Assembly: GCA_028571685.1 (NCBI GenBank)
Contig: CM053162.1
Span: forward strand, 7,010,001-7,074,000
DNA length: 64,000 nucleotides
Reading direction: 5' to 3'
Source of the DNA: Heterohyrax brucei
Taxonomy: Eukaryota > Chordata > Mammalia > Hyracoidea > Procaviidae
This document shows, one piece after another, positions 11,086 to 24,100 of the stretch. The notes under the pieces are model-generated. The model was not told the DNA's origin. It ran no database searches and saw only the letters and a program-made list of their open reading frames with translations. Each line of letters begins with the position of its first letter. The stretch's first letter is position 1. The position numbers were made by a program, and so were the translations under genes.

Positions 11086-12073
11086 ACTTCACATTTTTTT
11101 TATTATGATTGAATGAAAATGTACATTTTCATGCCCGTCTATACGCAGCTCCCACTGCTCTCCCTGCCTGGTGACAACACACTCTTCCTCTCTGCTCCAT
11201 GCATGTCTCATCCTCCCAGCAGTCTCCTATCTCCTGCTCTCCACCCGCTCCCCTTTCTCCAGTAAGAGGCCAGCAGGATGACATCCTATAGATGCATAGA
11301 ACCATAAAGTGCACACATGATAGTCACCCTGTGTCACCAAGGCCAATCCATTTCTGTCTGAGAGTTGAACTCCATTATGATTTATGGACAGGGGCAGCAT
11401 CAGGGCCAGGGCCATGCTCCCAGGGGAACTTCGAGGCCCCTGGACCATCAATTGCAGTCTTTTACTGGAGATCTCAGAGTGCACTCCTTTTTATTCTTGT
11501 GTTGGCAAAAAGAGTCAACGTTGTTAGCTCCATCATGGCTATCGCTGGTGGTGGCCAGACACCATCTGGTTCTTCTGGTTGCAAGGCGATGTAGCCACCC
11601 ACTCATGTGAGTCTCTCTGTCTTCTGGGTTCTCTTTCCCCCATGTCATTTTGGTCTTTGGTAATCATCCATTCCTGCTAAGTTGGGACGATTTGCTATAC
11701 CCTCAGATGGCAGCTTGGCAGCTTTTAAGACCCCAGATGCCACTCACCAGTGTGGAGTGCAGAGGGCTCTCTTAGAAAAATGCCAGTTGTGCCAATTGGC
11801 TTCAATTTCACCTGAGAGCATGGTCCCCGGCCCTCTGCCTCAGCTGCTCTGTCCTTGTAAGATTAGATTAAGATGGGAGGAGTAATCATGTTATGTTGAA
11901 GTCCAGTTAATATTGATCTTCTTTCTAATGTGTGCTGTCACAGATTTCACCCAACCAAGTTTCTATCAACTATCTAATCTAAACCTTCCCCTCCTCATCC
12001 TCCCTCCCTCCCTCCCCACCCTTGCAGCCCTCAAAGAGTCTTTTCTTCTATGCATGAGTCTGCTTATAAGTTC

Positions 12074-15000
12074 TTATCGTAGGGGTCTCATACAATATTT
12101 GTCCTGACTACTTTCACTCAGCATAATGCCCTTCAACTGAAACCAGGTTATGAAATATTTCCTAAAATCATCATTGTTTTTGATCATTGCATAGTGTTCC
12201 ATTGAGTATATATAGCATAGTTTACCTATCCATTCCTCTGTTGTTGGGCATCTGGGTTTGTTCCATCTTTTTGCTACTGTGGACTGTGCTGTGATGAACA
12301 TTCGTGTGCATGTATCAGTTGATGTGAACGGCTTGGATTATGTAGGATGTATTCCAAGAAGTGGAATTCCTGGGTCAAATGGTATATCTAGATCCAGCTT
12401 TTTAAGGAAGTGCTAGATTGCTTTCTAAAGAGGTTACACCATTTTACAATCCAACCAACAGTGTAGGAGAGTTCCACTTTCTCACAGCCTCTCCAGCATT
12501 TGTTGTTTTCAGTTTTTTGGATCATGGCCAACCTTGTTGGGGTGAGATGGTATCTGATTGTAGTTTTGATTTGAATTTCTTTAATATCTAGTGATTGCCA
12601 GCATGTCTGCATGTGTTTTTTGGCTGCCTGGATCTCCTCTTTAGAGAAGTGTCTGTCCATCTCCTTTGCCCATCACTTAATTGGATGATTTGTCTTTTTC
12701 TTATTGATATTTTGTAATACCTTATAGATTATGGAGATCAGGAATTGGTCTGACATATAGTGGCCAAATATTTTTTCCCATTTTGTAGGTGGCATTTAAA
12801 TTGTATTAATAAAGTCTTTGGATGAACAAAAGTGTTTGTTTCTTAAGAGTTCCCATTTATCTATTTTCTGTTGTTTGTAGTTTGAGAGATTTTGAAGTCA
12901 CTCTACGCTGTGCATTAAAACTTCCACTGTTGTTCCTACTTTTTCTTGGATGAGCTTTATTGTTTCAAATTTGATATTTAGGTCTTTTATACAGTGTGAG
13001 TTGGTTTTTGTATAAGGTGTAAGATATGGGTCTTGTTTCAATTTTTCACAGATGGATATTAATTTTGCCAGTACCATCTGTTGAAGAGATTGTTTTTAAC
13101 CCAGTTTAATGTCTTAAGGCCTTTGTTGAATATCAGCTGTTCATAGGAAGGTGGTGTCACCTCTGGGGTCTCAATTCTATTCCATTGATCTTCCTGTCTT
13201 TTTTTATACCAGTACGAGGCTGTTTTGACTACCGTGGCAGTGTACTAGGTTCTAAAGTCAGGTAATGAGAGGCCTCCCAGTGTGTTCTTCTTCTTCAGTA
13301 GTGCTTTACTTATCCAGGTCTTCTTCCCTTTCCAAACAAAGTTGGTAATTTGTTTCTCCATCTCATTAAAAAATGTCACTGGAATTGGTATTGGGATTGC
13401 ATTATGTAATTAGATTGCTTTAGGCGAAATAGACATTTTTACCATGTTAAGTTTTCATGTCCATGAGCAGGATAGATTTCTCCATTTATGTAAGTGTCTC
13501 TTAGTTTCTTGTAGTAAGGTCTTGTAGCTGTCTTTGTAAAGATTTATTATTTCTCTGGTTAGATTTATTCCTAGGTACCTTATCTTCTTAGGGGCTATAG
13601 TAAATGGTATTGATTTGGTGATTTCTTCATTAATATCATTTTTGGTATAAAGGAATACTACTGATTTACTTATGTTTATCTTGTATCTCGACACTACTGA
13701 ACTCTTCTATCAATTTGAGTAGTTTGCTTATTGATTCTTTAGGATTTTCTGCATATACAATCATATCATCTGCAAACACAGAGAATTTGACTTTTTCTTT
13801 GCCAATGCAGATGCCCTTTATTTCTTGGTCTTGTCTAATTGCTGTGGCTTGAACTTCTAGCACAATGTTGAATAGCAGAGGTGAGAGTGGGCATCCTTGT
13901 CTAGTTCCCGTTCTCAAGGGAAACTGTTTCAGTCTTTCTCCACTTAGGATGACATAGGCCATTGGCCTTGTATAAATGGCCCTTATTGCACTGAGGAATT
14001 TGCCGTCTATTCCTATTTTGCTGAGAGTTTTTAGCACGAGTGGGGGTTGGACTTTATCAAGTGCCTTTTCTGCATCACTAGACAAGATCAGGTGATTCTT
14101 GTCTTTTGTGTTGTTTATATGGTTGGTCACATGAATTGTTTTTCTGATATTGAGCCAGCCTTGCATCCCTGGTATGAATCCAGCTTGGTCATGATGGATT
14201 AGTTTTTTGATATGTTATAGTACTCTATAGGTAAGAATTTTGTTGAAGACTTGTGCATCTAGATTCATGAGTGATATCATTCTGTAGTTCACCTTTTTGG
14301 TTGGGTCTTTCCCTAGCTTTGGTACTAGGGTTCTGCTGGCTTCATAGAATGAAATTGGGAGTGTTCTATCCCTTTCTATACTGTGAAATAGTCTCAGTAG
14401 TATTGGAGATAACTTCTCTAAAAGCTTGGTAGAATTCTGTGGTGACGCCATCTGGGCCCAGGCTTTTTTTCGTTGGTGATTTTTTGATGACTTTTTCAAT
14501 CTCTTCCTTTGTGATGGGTTTATTAAGTTGTTCTGCTTCAGCTTGTGATAATTTGGGTAGATGATATGAATCAAGGAATTTGTCCATTTCCTCTACGTTT
14601 TCAAATTTGTTACAATCTTTCACAGTATTTTGTTATGAAATTTTTTATTTCTGTTAGATCTGTTAGGACAACTCCCCTCTCATTTCTTATTTGGTTTATT
14701 GGTTTCTTTTCTGTTTTTCTTTAGTTGAACTTTTAAGAAAGCCAGCTTTTGGTCTTTTCAATTTTTTAAATTGCTCTTCTATTCTCTAATTCATTTAGTT
14801 CTGCTCTAATCTTTATGATCTGTTTTCCTCTGGTGACTGAGAGGTTCCTCTTTTGTTCTCTCTTTACTTGCTCAAGCTGTAGGGTAAGTTCTTTGATTTG
14901 GTTTCTTTCTTCCTTCCAGATGTGTGCCTATATGGAGATAAACTGACCTCTGAGCACTGTTTTGTGTACCGTATAGGTTCTGGTAGGAAGTGTGTTCATT

Positions 15001-15870
15001 CTCATTGGAATCCACAAATTTCTTTATTTCAGCATCGATTTCTTTTATAATTTATCATTTTTTTGAGCAAGATGTTGATCAGCTTTCATGAGTTTCACTT
15101 TATATCTATGTTATTCCTACTATTGATTTCAACTTTTATGGCTTTATGATATGAGAAGATGCTTTGCATTAATTCAGTGGTATGGATTTTGTTGAGAACT
15201 GCTTTATGTCTTAACACATGTTCTATTCTGGAGACTATTCCATGTGTACTGGAGAAGAAAGGGTCGTTGTCTGCTGATGGATAGAAAGTTTTGCATTTGT
15301 TGATGAGGTCTAGTTGGTTAATTGTGGCAATAAGGTCTTCTTTTTCTTTATTAAGACTTTTTCTAGACTGTTTGTCCAATATAGAGAGTGGAGTGTTGAA
15401 GTCTTCCACTGTTATTGTGGAGTGATCGATCTCCTTTTTGACTATAGTCAATGTTTCTTTGATGTATTTCAGTGCTCTAATATTAGTAAGTAAATATTTA
15501 ATATTGTTAAGTCCTGTTTGTGTATTAAAACTTTCAGCAATAAATAGTGTCCATCCTTGTCCGCGACGGCACTTGGCTTTGGCTTGGCATCCTTGTCCAC
15601 AGTGTTGGATTTTACACTAAAATCTATTTTATCTGAGATTAGAATTGCCACACCTGCTCTTCTTTTTTCATTGTCAGCTTGATATATATTCTTCCATCCT
15701 TTAATTTTTAGTTTGTTCGTATCTTTAAGTCTAAAGTGAGTTTCTTGTAGGCAACATATGGATGGGTCGTGACTTTTGATCCAAGATGTCACTCGATGTC
15801 TGTTTACTGGAGCATTCAGTCCATTCACATTTAATGTGATTATTGATAGGTATGTGTTCAGTGCTGCCAT
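12074..15870 (-). pseudogene. L1-A ORF2 remnant (endonuclease-reverse transcriptase)
   Basis: Intact L1 ORF2 encodes an AP-type endonuclease and a reverse transcriptase that nick target DNA and copy L1 RNA in place. Here the minus strand opens at 15870 with MAALNTYLSIITLNVNGLNA, the typical endonuclease start, and continues with 'CCLQETHFRLKD' carrying the catalytic glutamate and 'KGWKNIYQADNEKRRAGVAI'. The rest of the endonuclease is at 15095-15451 ('GIVSRIEHVLRHKAVLNKI'). The reverse transcriptase lies at 13666-14574 with '[17 protein letters not shown]' and '[11 protein letters not shown]', the catalytic FADD box. The C-terminal region ends at 12074. At least eight separate frames are needed to follow it, so frameshifts and stops inactivate it. 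Confidence 0.93.
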
Positions 15871-16191
15871 TGTGATATGTTTATTTTTGTGTTGATGTTT
15901 CCTCTGTTGTTCTTATTAATCTGTTCCGAGAACTTCCTTGTGAGTTGATTTTTCACCATTTTTCAGGTTGGTTTTGTGGTTGTTGAGACTCCCTTATTAC
16001 ATTTCTTGATTTAATATATTGCATGTTTTTTGTACTTTATAGCTGCCCCTAAGATCACCCTTAATAAACTATGTATAAACCAAATTCAGTTGCTGCCATT
16101 CTTATCAACTTTGTCTCCATCTGGAAGGACTATTATGACTATGGTACATCTCTTTTTTTAATTTGATGACGTCATAGTTTTCATGATATGA

Positions 16192-17245
16192 TCACTGGAT
16201 CGTTTCTTTCACTGTTATAGCTTTGATTGAGTTTGGAGCCTTCCCTGAGTAGAAATCTGGGTGATATGTCCTGTAATTGCTTCTAAAATATAGATAGTGG
16301 TTTTGTTCTTCTAAGCCAAAGCCAAGAGATTCATTCAGTATCTCTTGTAGCTTTGGTTTGGTTTTTACAAAGTCTATGAGTTTATGTTTATCTGGAAATG
16401 TCTTAATTTCATTTTCATATTTGAAAGACAGTTTGGCAGGATATACAGTTCTTGGTTGAAAGTTCTTCTCCTTCATGGCTTTGAATGTGTCATGCCACTG
16501 TCTCCATGCCAGCATTGTTTCAGCTGAGAAATCCAACGAAAGCCTGCAGGGTTTCCCTCTGAATGTTAGCTTTTCTTTAAGTCTTGCTGCCTTTAAGAGT
16601 TTCTGCTTATGTCTCATTTTGTTAAGCTTGATTATAATATGTCTTGCAATCTTTCTTTTGAGATCTATATTGAGTAGTGTTAGATATGTATCTTAGATAT
16701 CGATATTCTCTTCTTTCATAATTTCTGGGAAGTTACCTCTCAGCAGTTCGGCAACAATATTCTATCTGTTCTCAGGTATCTTGCCCTGTTCAGGAACTCC
16801 AATTAATCATAGGTTGTTCCTCTTACTAGAGTCCCACATGCCTCTTAATGATTCTTCATTTTTCTTATTTCTCCTCATAGATGCTGGAGTAAGTAAGTCT
16901 GTCTTCCAAATCAGAAAGTCTATTTTCCATTTGTTCCATTGTGTTTTCTTGGCCTTCAATTGGAGTTTCTCTGTCTTTGATGTTGTTCTTGATCTGTTGG
17001 ATTTCAGAGTACTGGTGTTCCATCAGATCGAACAGCTTGCTTAGTTTTGCATTTTGCTCTGCTGCATTTGTACAAGGTCTAGGAGGGCTCTATATATGAT
17101 CATTTTATATTCACCTTCTGACAGCTTCAGAAAAGCTTCTTTGTCTGGGAAGTTCTCAGGTGGTTTCATTTGGGGGCCTTCTGAGGCTATGGGTGATTTT
17201 TTAGTTACTTTTTTTCTCCAGAGTTTGTTGCTTTGGGGGCTTAAT
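16192..17245 (-). pseudogene. L1-A ORF1 remnant (RNA-binding chaperone)
   Basis: ORF1p is the trimeric RNA-binding chaperone of the L1 ribonucleoprotein. The clearest part is the C-terminal half at 16192-16617, with 'HKQKLLKAARLKEKLTFRGK', 'LSLDFSAETMLAWRQWHDTF' and 'PAKLSFKYENEIKTFPDKHK', which fits the end of the RRM domain and the C-terminal domain. Upstream, 16620-17245 holds a broken coiled-coil-like region with stops. The exact start codon cannot be fixed. Confidence 0.85.
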
Positions 17246-17879
17246 GTGAGTCAATAGAGGCTGGGAGAGATGCTGTGAGGGTGGACCACAGTTGTTTCTC
17301 TAGGCCATCTTTGGTCATTGCAAGCCCACACTCGCCAAGTGTGGGGTCAGTGAAAGAGCAGACGTTTTGCATCCAGTGGCATGAAGTCCAAATTAACAGC
17401 CCTATGCCACATCTTTGGGCTCACTAGGTGTCCAGAAGTCTCCATTCAATCGTCAGTTTAGGTCTTGGTTTCCAGAGGGATTTAAGGAGACATGCATTTA
17501 GTCCACCACCTCGACTCCACCCCCAACTTCACTTTTTATATTACAATTATCTGACACCATCACAAGAAAACTATAACATTTAATCTTTCCTCCCTAAATC
17601 AGTTCACAGGTATCTGTTCTGCTCCTGGATTTCTAATCTTCTGTTTCTCCTGAATGAGGAATCCCTGCTTCTGCACTCTGAATTTCACATATATTCCTCT
17701 AGATTCCCCTGCTCAGGACTCTGTTCTTCCCTTTATTCTCTTCTTTTCTTCATTCTCAGTTGTTCCACATTTACTGAGTAAGTTCTATTAGAACACAGAC
17801 TCCACCAGTGAATGTCATTTATTTCTCCCATCTGAAATCAAAGAAATACCCACTAACCAACACTCTCCTTGACTCATGT

Positions 17880-19495
17880 CTCTCTTTTCTCTCTAGCACA
17901 TCAGATCTTCCCAAGAAAGGTACCTACTTTGTGGCTGATCTTCCTCCTCTCCAATTTTCTCTTGAACAGAACTGAAACATCTTTGGTCATGATTACCGGT
18001 GACTTCCATCCTGCCAATGCCAGTGATTAATCCTGTCCTCATCTTTTCCAGTCTCTCAATCATGTGCGAAATTCATTCAACAAGAATTTTATTAAGCATC
18101 TATGATGTTTCAGGCCCTAGAAATGGCCAGGGATCCATTTCTAAATAAATAACACAGACAGAAAGCCCTCCTCCTATGAAGTTTTACTCTAGTAATGAAG
18201 GAGAGCAGTAACCTTAACAAAAGTAAACAAACAAATGCATGAAGTGTATGGGACAGTGATGAATGACATTGAGAAAAAATAAAGCAGAGAAGGTGCAGTA
18301 AACTACTGCTGGGGACTAGAGTCAAGTTTTCAAGGGCACATTTGGTCCCACTGACAACTCACTTCTCCTGCAATCTCTTTCTTCCATTTATTTTGTTATG
18401 ACAAGCTCTTCTGACTTCCTCCATTTTCTCCTTCCCCAGCCTAATTGGTAGGTTTCTGTCTTCCTCCTGACTGCATTGTCCTGCAATGCCCAGAAATTAT
18501 CCTCAGTCTCTTCCCTTTTTTGTGCCCATATCTCTGTGCTCTGTTATCTAACTCATATCTTCAGGTGTCATCTACATACCGATGACTCCAGTCATATCTC
18601 TCACTTGGGCTCCAAACTCAGATATCCAATTCCTCTTTGAAGTACCCACAGAAAGTGAAATTGGCATCTTAATCTTAAAACAAAACTCTTGATTTCAACC
18701 TCACCCTTCACACACGTATACACAAATCTGTTTCTTCTCTGGTCTACTCTGTTTCAATAAAGATGCCCCCATCCAAACATTTGCTCAGGTAAAAACTAGT
18801 GATTCTACTTTCTCTGATCCTGCTGCATAGTCTACAGTTAACACGATCAACAGTTAACCTCTAAAGCATGTTCTGAATCAATCTCTTCTGTATCACCTCC
18901 ATACAGTATCTCTAGTTTCTGTCATCTTTCATCTGGACTGGCAAAAACATGGACATTGCTCTGCTTGCTTTCAGTCCTAAAGATGCAGCCAGGATGACCT
19001 TTTTAAAACATAAATTAGAGCATGGCATCCTTCTCTTCCAAACATTCTTGTGTCCATCAAATACACTTGGAATAGAATCCAAACCATCACCATACCCTAC
19101 CACATCTTTTCTGTGGTGGTCCTGCTATCCTGCCTGCTCATCACCACTGTCATGTTCTCCTCCCTTTCTTCCCTTCAGCCATCACGGCTGCTCTCCTACA
19201 TGACAAGTCCAGCTATCTTTTTCTTGGCCTGGGTCATCCTCCCTTCCTCCACATGTTTAAATAGCTAGCTCTCTGTTACCATCCAGGTCCTAGTCTACAG
19301 ATCACACCACCGAGAAGCCCTTGTTGAATACTCACTCCACAACCAATATACTACTCTTCCTTTCATACTTCACAGCACTCGCTGTACTGCAAAACATGGT
19401 TCACTTTTTATCATTAGTTACTTGTTTACTGTCTCTCATGCTAACCAGAATCTGGCCTCTATGAAATCAGGGACTTTACTTGCGTAGCTGGACTA
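17880..19495 (+). mobile_element. L2 (CR1-clade LINE) remnant, split
   Basis: Ancient L2 ORF2 and 3' sequence can be followed in order. The blocks are 'ggtgacttccatcctgcca' and 'cctgtcctcatctt' (17994-18050), 'cacttctcctgcaatctctt' (after 18360), and 'atctacataccgatgactcc' at 18570-18589, a decayed YADDS catalytic box now reading HTDDS. Then come 'ctccaaactcagatatccaa', 'ggatgacctttttaaaacat' at 18992, 'gagaagcccttgttgaatac' and the 'gtttactgtctctcatgcta' 3' block near 19430. The order is interrupted at 18065-18340 by an opposite-strand L2. Confidence 0.8.
18065..18340 (-). mobile_element. L2 3' end inserted into another L2, opposite strand
   Basis: The plus strand reads the reverse complement of the L2 3' terminus: 'attcattcaacaagaatttt', 'attaagcatctatgatgttt', 'caggccctagaaatggccag', then 'acagacagaaagccctcctc' and 'aacaaacaaatgcatgaa'. 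It breaks the plus-strand L2 between its 'cctgtcctcatctt' block and its 'cacttctcctgcaatctctt' block, so it inserted later than its host. Confidence 0.75.
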
Positions 19496-19504
19496 TAGTT
19501 ATCT

Positions 19505-19740
19505 GGCTATGAAAGCAGGTATGGAAGTCAGACTATCTGAGCTTGACACCTAGTTCCATCACTCACTACAGATCATAGGCAGATTATTTTGCTTCTCTGC
19601 AACTTCTTTTCCTCAACAGTAAAACAACAATAAAACCTACCGTGTAGGTCTGTTGCGAGGCTCAAAAGGACGATAAAAGGAAAAATATAAAGTATGTGAA
19701 ACAGAGCTTCACAGGTAATGTTTGCTTAGTAAATATTCAT
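19505..19740 (+). mobile_element. MIR SINE remnant
   Basis: Well-ordered MIR blocks are present: 'ggaagtcagactatctgagc', 'gacacctagttccatcactc', 'ggcagattattttgcttctc', 'ttttcctcaacagtaaaac', 'aaacctaccgtgtaggtc' and 'ttgcttagtaaatattcat'. Confidence 0.8.
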
Positions 19741-20455
19741 GGGATGAGTAAGTCATAGATCCTAATGATTCCTTAGGATGTAACGGTCTAAAGACAGTGC
19801 TAGCACCCCTTTTGGCACAGGCTTCTGTTATCCTGTGCCAGCAAAATATACAACTTGGCCAAAGAGAGACAGAGAAAGTATGGTCCCCTCTCTTAGCGTT
19901 ATTCTCCATAGTTCATGACTTAGTGAAGGTCTTTACCATCTAATGAGAACTGCTGCCAGGATTGTGATATTTGGAACTCTCAGCTATGAGCCCTGTGCTT
20001 GGAGGGAGGAATTCCCAGGACAGGCACACTGCCTGAGACTTAGGCCAGCACCCTCTCTGGCAGAGGAGGATAGTGCTTGACACCTTTCCAGAGTGTACCT
20101 CAGAGCCACCAGTTCCAGAGGCAGTCAACCTTTTCCAACCCCTTGTTTTGTGCCAAAACACGTATTACCTAGTGATTCCACCTGGTGTCGTTAGTGGTAT
20201 CTTCTGGAAGAATGACAAGTGATTCGCAAAATAGTAAAAGACAAACAAGTGTATGTACTCACAAATGTGTGCATCACTGAATACATGTACACCTAGAAAG
20301 CACAATATTAAGAATATTAATGATAATAATAATGAGAAATAAGTACTGTGATTACATGTTTGTGAGCAGGGGAGAGGGCATGTGTTTAAGATGAGACTGG
20401 CAGATACAGAAGGCAGGTTAGGGATTTGTACCTTTTTTTTCCATAAGAAGCAGAG
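19741..20455. other. Low-copy non-coding stretch
   Basis: No gene or repeat is recognised. The minus-strand frames here (19709-19909, 19940-20161, 20165-20464) have no domain. Confidence 0.5.
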
Positions 20456-20500
20456 CCAAGTCAAGTGCCGTCAAGTCACATCCGACTCATGGCGATCCCA
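20456..20500 (-). mobile_element. AfroSINE/RTE 3' tail fragment, antisense
   Basis: 'agtgccgtcaagtcacatcc' followed by 'gactcatggcgatcccat' is the reverse complement of the shared AfroSINE/RTE terminus ('gtcgccatgagtcgga' type). Only the tail survives, consistent with 5' truncation. Confidence 0.7.
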
Positions 20501-20712
20501 TTTTATATTTAAAGTAGGATAGTAATGCGATGCAATTGACAGTCTTAGGAAGACACTCCAGCCATGATATGCAGAGTAGACTGGAGAGGAGTGCAAGTGA
20601 AATGGGGAACATGTTCCAGGAGGCCACAGAAATGATTTGGAAGAGAGACTAGGGTCGCTTGTCCTGGGTGGTGTCAACAGAAATGATGGGAACTTAGTGG
20701 ATCGGATGGGTT

Positions 20713-20897
20713 GCTTTTGATGTGTGCCGCAGTGTGGATTTCAACTCATAGAGATCTGATTGCACAGAATGGAACTGTCCATAGGGTTTCCTAAACTGTA
20801 AATCTTTAGAGAAGCAGATTGCCAGCTCTTTTCTCTATGCAGTGGTTGCTGAGTTCCACCTGCCAACCTTTCAGTTATCAGCTAAGGTATTTTTGTG
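20713..20897 (-). mobile_element. AfroSINE, antisense, variant with 'ctgtaaatctttagagaagc' block
   Basis: The plus strand shows 'tttcaactcatagagatctg', 'cagaatggaactgtccatag', 'ctgtaaatctttagagaagc', 'agattgccagctcttttctc', 'ttccacctgccaacctttca' and 'gttatcagctaa'. That is a reverse-complement afrotherian SINE of a subfamily with an extra central segment. Confidence 0.8.
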
Positions 20898-20934
20898 GCT
20901 TGGGTAACAGTGAAAGGCAGCAAGATACTTTATC

Positions 20935-21130
20935 TATTTCAATACTATCCTAATTCTATGAAGTAATTATCATTAAACCCATTCTAAAGATAAGAAAGCT
21001 GAGACTCAGAGTAGATAAGTAACTAGGATCTTTGGCTATTCGGTAACAAAGACAATATCTGAACCCATATCTACCGGACCTCGAGTCTGTTTTGCCTAGT
21101 GCATCACTCATTCCAAAAAGAGCATGTAGA
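20935..21130 (-). mobile_element. MIR SINE remnant, antisense
   Basis: 'taattatcattaaacccatt', 'ctaaagataagaaagctgag', 'actcagagtagataagtaac' and 'tctgaacccatatctaccgg' follow the antisense MIR core. Confidence 0.75.
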
Positions 21131-24100
21131 ATTCTCTAAGTCATATTCCCAGGCATTTTCCTGTCAAATCATGAACACCTGCTTCAGCCACAGTGTCTTT
21201 CAGGGCTACAAGATTTGTAATGATCACTGTGCTTTATTTTTTTAGCTTGACTGGACTCTGGCCTATGTATTAAAAGTGATGGAATGGAATGTCCTGAGGG
21301 TTCTTAGCCAAGTGATCCTGAGGTCAGGGTCAGGAGGGCCGGTGACAGCCCCTGCCACTGCAGAGTTTACAGGTCAGATTTCCTACCGGGATTGACACTG
21401 GCAAGACAGTGCTGGCAGTAGTCTCAGTGACTTGAGCCAGCCACCGCCTGCTTACCAGCAGGTGCCTCCAGGGGAAAGCAAGAGGGATAAAGGAGGTCCA
21501 CTGAGATGCTAAGCAAGTGGCTAGCTCTTCCCCTGCCCTCCAGGCAGCTCAGGCAGGTCCCTGCTCTGATAGTCTTCCCAACAGAGCCTCCTTTCAGGCC
21601 ACTTAGCCCAGAAGCCACCTCTCCAGAATACGAATGAGCACTCATGCATATGCAAATGTGAGCTGGAGAGGCAGGCTGTGGGAATTAGCATTTTCAGTGA
21701 AACAACACCACAAGGAAAGAGCAGATGTAATGGGCAATAACTGGTTGTGATTTTTGGAGGAAAAAAGAAAAGGTCATGGCCCAGGACAGAAGTCAGAACC
21801 CTGTCCAGGACTCAGAAGGACCTTATAAAAATCGTAATAAATTTAATAACAACAGAATAATAGTTAAAATTATCTTAGAAACTTAGCAAGAATTTGACAA
21901 ATAATAGTTACATGCCAAACAATGTGTACCAATTTCTCAACATGTCTGGAGGGTAGATAGTATCCTCGCAGTGTGGTGTGTTTCTCACATATGGCTTTTC
22001 TGGCCCTATGTTTGTATTCTTACAAAATGGTTGGTCTGGCTGCAATCTTGCAAGTGATTGGCCTATTTACTATGCACATGATTGCAAGGATTCATCAGTT
22101 TACATGTAGCAACAGTAGTTTGTCATCTACCCAGTAGGACTGAGTGGTTTGCAGTTCATCCAGGGGACTGATTGGTTTGTGGTCCTGATGGAAGTGCCAT
22201 ACCTTGGGGCTGCTTACATTAGGGGCCAACCTCACAGAGGTTTTTGTTTGTTTGTTTATAGGGGAGACTCGTGTCCAGCGAAAGCCTGGAGACAGTTCAT
22301 CCTTTAGATCCAGGCACAGTTTTAATGTGGTTGCCAGCACGCATCCACACACGGAGCCTGTCTGGATCGTAATGAAGCAGGTTCTCAGGAAAAGCCTACT
22401 GGCAGTAGCAGTCTCTGAGTAGCCTATAGAGAGTGGTTCCAGTGTGGATGGAAGGGGGACGTAGGAGGCTCTCAGCTCACCCGTAGCATCCTATACAGAG
22501 CCAGGTTTCTCTTCCACTAACTGAGCAGCCTTGATTTGAAGCAAAGCCCTATCTCTGAGCTATTGACTACCTGCTGGAGAGAATTCAGCCACAGCTAATC
22601 TCTTTTCTATTTGGGAGAAAAAGGAGAGGGAGGTGGTGTGGGTATTGCTCTGGCTTCTCTGGGTGCTGTGCCTTCAGTTAAGGGCTCACAGAGGCCCTCT
22701 GGCTCTTTCCAAGGCTGCTGTCATGAGAGTCACATTAACACCACTTGGCTGTATTCTGCAGGGTCAGGGGAGGGAGGTGCTTTTCTGCTGGGTTGGATGA
22801 CCTGGTGCCAGCAAAAACCTTCAATCTGGCATTTGTATCAACCACTAACAGTTTCATCGACTGTATTATTGAATGGAATAAGATAAGTGCTCCCAAACAA
22901 TCTGATGAAGATGTTGGATCTACATGACCTCCTTAGGGAGGGGGTTTTGCTCTTCTGGAACTGCTGAGCATATGGCTTCCCGGGGCTTCCTGTGACCCTT
23001 CCAGCTAAGCACCGAGGGGGTTGGGTATATCTGTGACAACTGTGTGCTTCAGCTGCCACCCCTGGCATTTAGCATCTGCCGGGCTGATCTCTGGCCTGCC
23101 CAGGATTTGCTACCTGTTCTGTTCACTGTCCTCAAGTGCTCTTTTTCCATTCATATATGGTTCCTAGAGAGCAACACTGGGTACACAGAAATGATGAGAA
23201 TAGGACCGGAGGGCAGCTGTAGCTTGCCCCAAAGCCTTATCTCCTAAATTGAAGCCCAGCCGACTGCCAGCATTTTGGGTTGGGGTATGTGAAAGCCATT
23301 GCCTAGGTCATCTCAATCAAGGATCCCTAAGTTCTGTAACAAAAAGGGCCCCATGATGCCTTCTACTACCAGCCCTACTTGGGCCGAGGTAGGAGAGAGA
23401 GAAACCTGCGTCCTCTGAACACGTTGTCCCAGACCATTCTCTTGCTTCCTCAGATGTCAACCTCCCTAAACACTAATGAGCTCAGTTTTGAATTCAAACA
23501 TCTCATGTAGTCTCTTCCTACATTTGACATTCAGATTTCTCGCAACCACTTTTCAAATGCTGAACATCTGTTCTGATAAACTGACACCTCTCCCTCCCAC
23601 CAGTATTACCTTTTCCCAGCACAGCCATCCCCCTGAAGAAGTCTAATGCATCACTTTTTACATCCCCTACTGAGAGCTGCTGATGAGAAGAGGGCCAGGA
23701 GTAAGAATCCAGAGCTGGCTTTAACTTGGGGTCTTGCAGGACCAGGAGGAGCTCCCCTTGAAGTAGGATCTATGAGGTCTGGATCTTTGCCATGGTTCTG
23801 GAGGCTAATCCAGAAACACCCTGCCCTCATTTCCACCCTCTGAACACCCTCATTTCCATGCCAGCTCCTTCTGGCTTCTCTCGCAGTCTGAGATTTCTGA
23901 TCTCAGCACCTGAGTGGAGGGGAGGAGAGAAGTGTATTTCCACAGGGCCACATAGAAGAAAGTTCAAGAAAAACATCTGGGGAGAGCAAAGTTGGAAGAT
24001 CAGGGAGCCAGGGAGCTGCAAGCAGTGCATGCAAGCCATGGAGGCTTCTTAAGCCAAGACGGAGCCTCCCAATCAGCGTGATTGCAATCAGTCCAAGCCA

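Larger units (their letters stand above)
11093..17525 (-). mobile_element. L1-A: near full-length dead L1 retrotransposon
   Basis: This 6.4-kb element lies on the minus strand. Its 3' end is exact: the plus strand shows a poly(T) tract at 11094-11100 overlapping TTTATT (11098-11103), the complement of an AATAAA signal directly before the tail. Going up in coordinate come the 3' UTR (to about 12070), ORF2, ORF1 and a short 5' UTR ending near 17525. ACTTCAC-T-rich sequences flank both ends (11086-11092 and 17526-17532), a probable target-site duplication. The 3' UTR blocks recur in the L1s at 30634, 39366 and 43774, so all belong to one lineage. The 5' UTR is only about 270 bp and lacks the tandem monomers of L1-B. 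Stops and frameshifts in both ORFs mean it cannot move. Confidence 0.93.

Noticed and set aside
13666-14166. Functional reverse transcriptase with FADD box
   Set aside because: It is a 166-codon fragment of L1-A ORF2, flanked by frameshifts on both sides.
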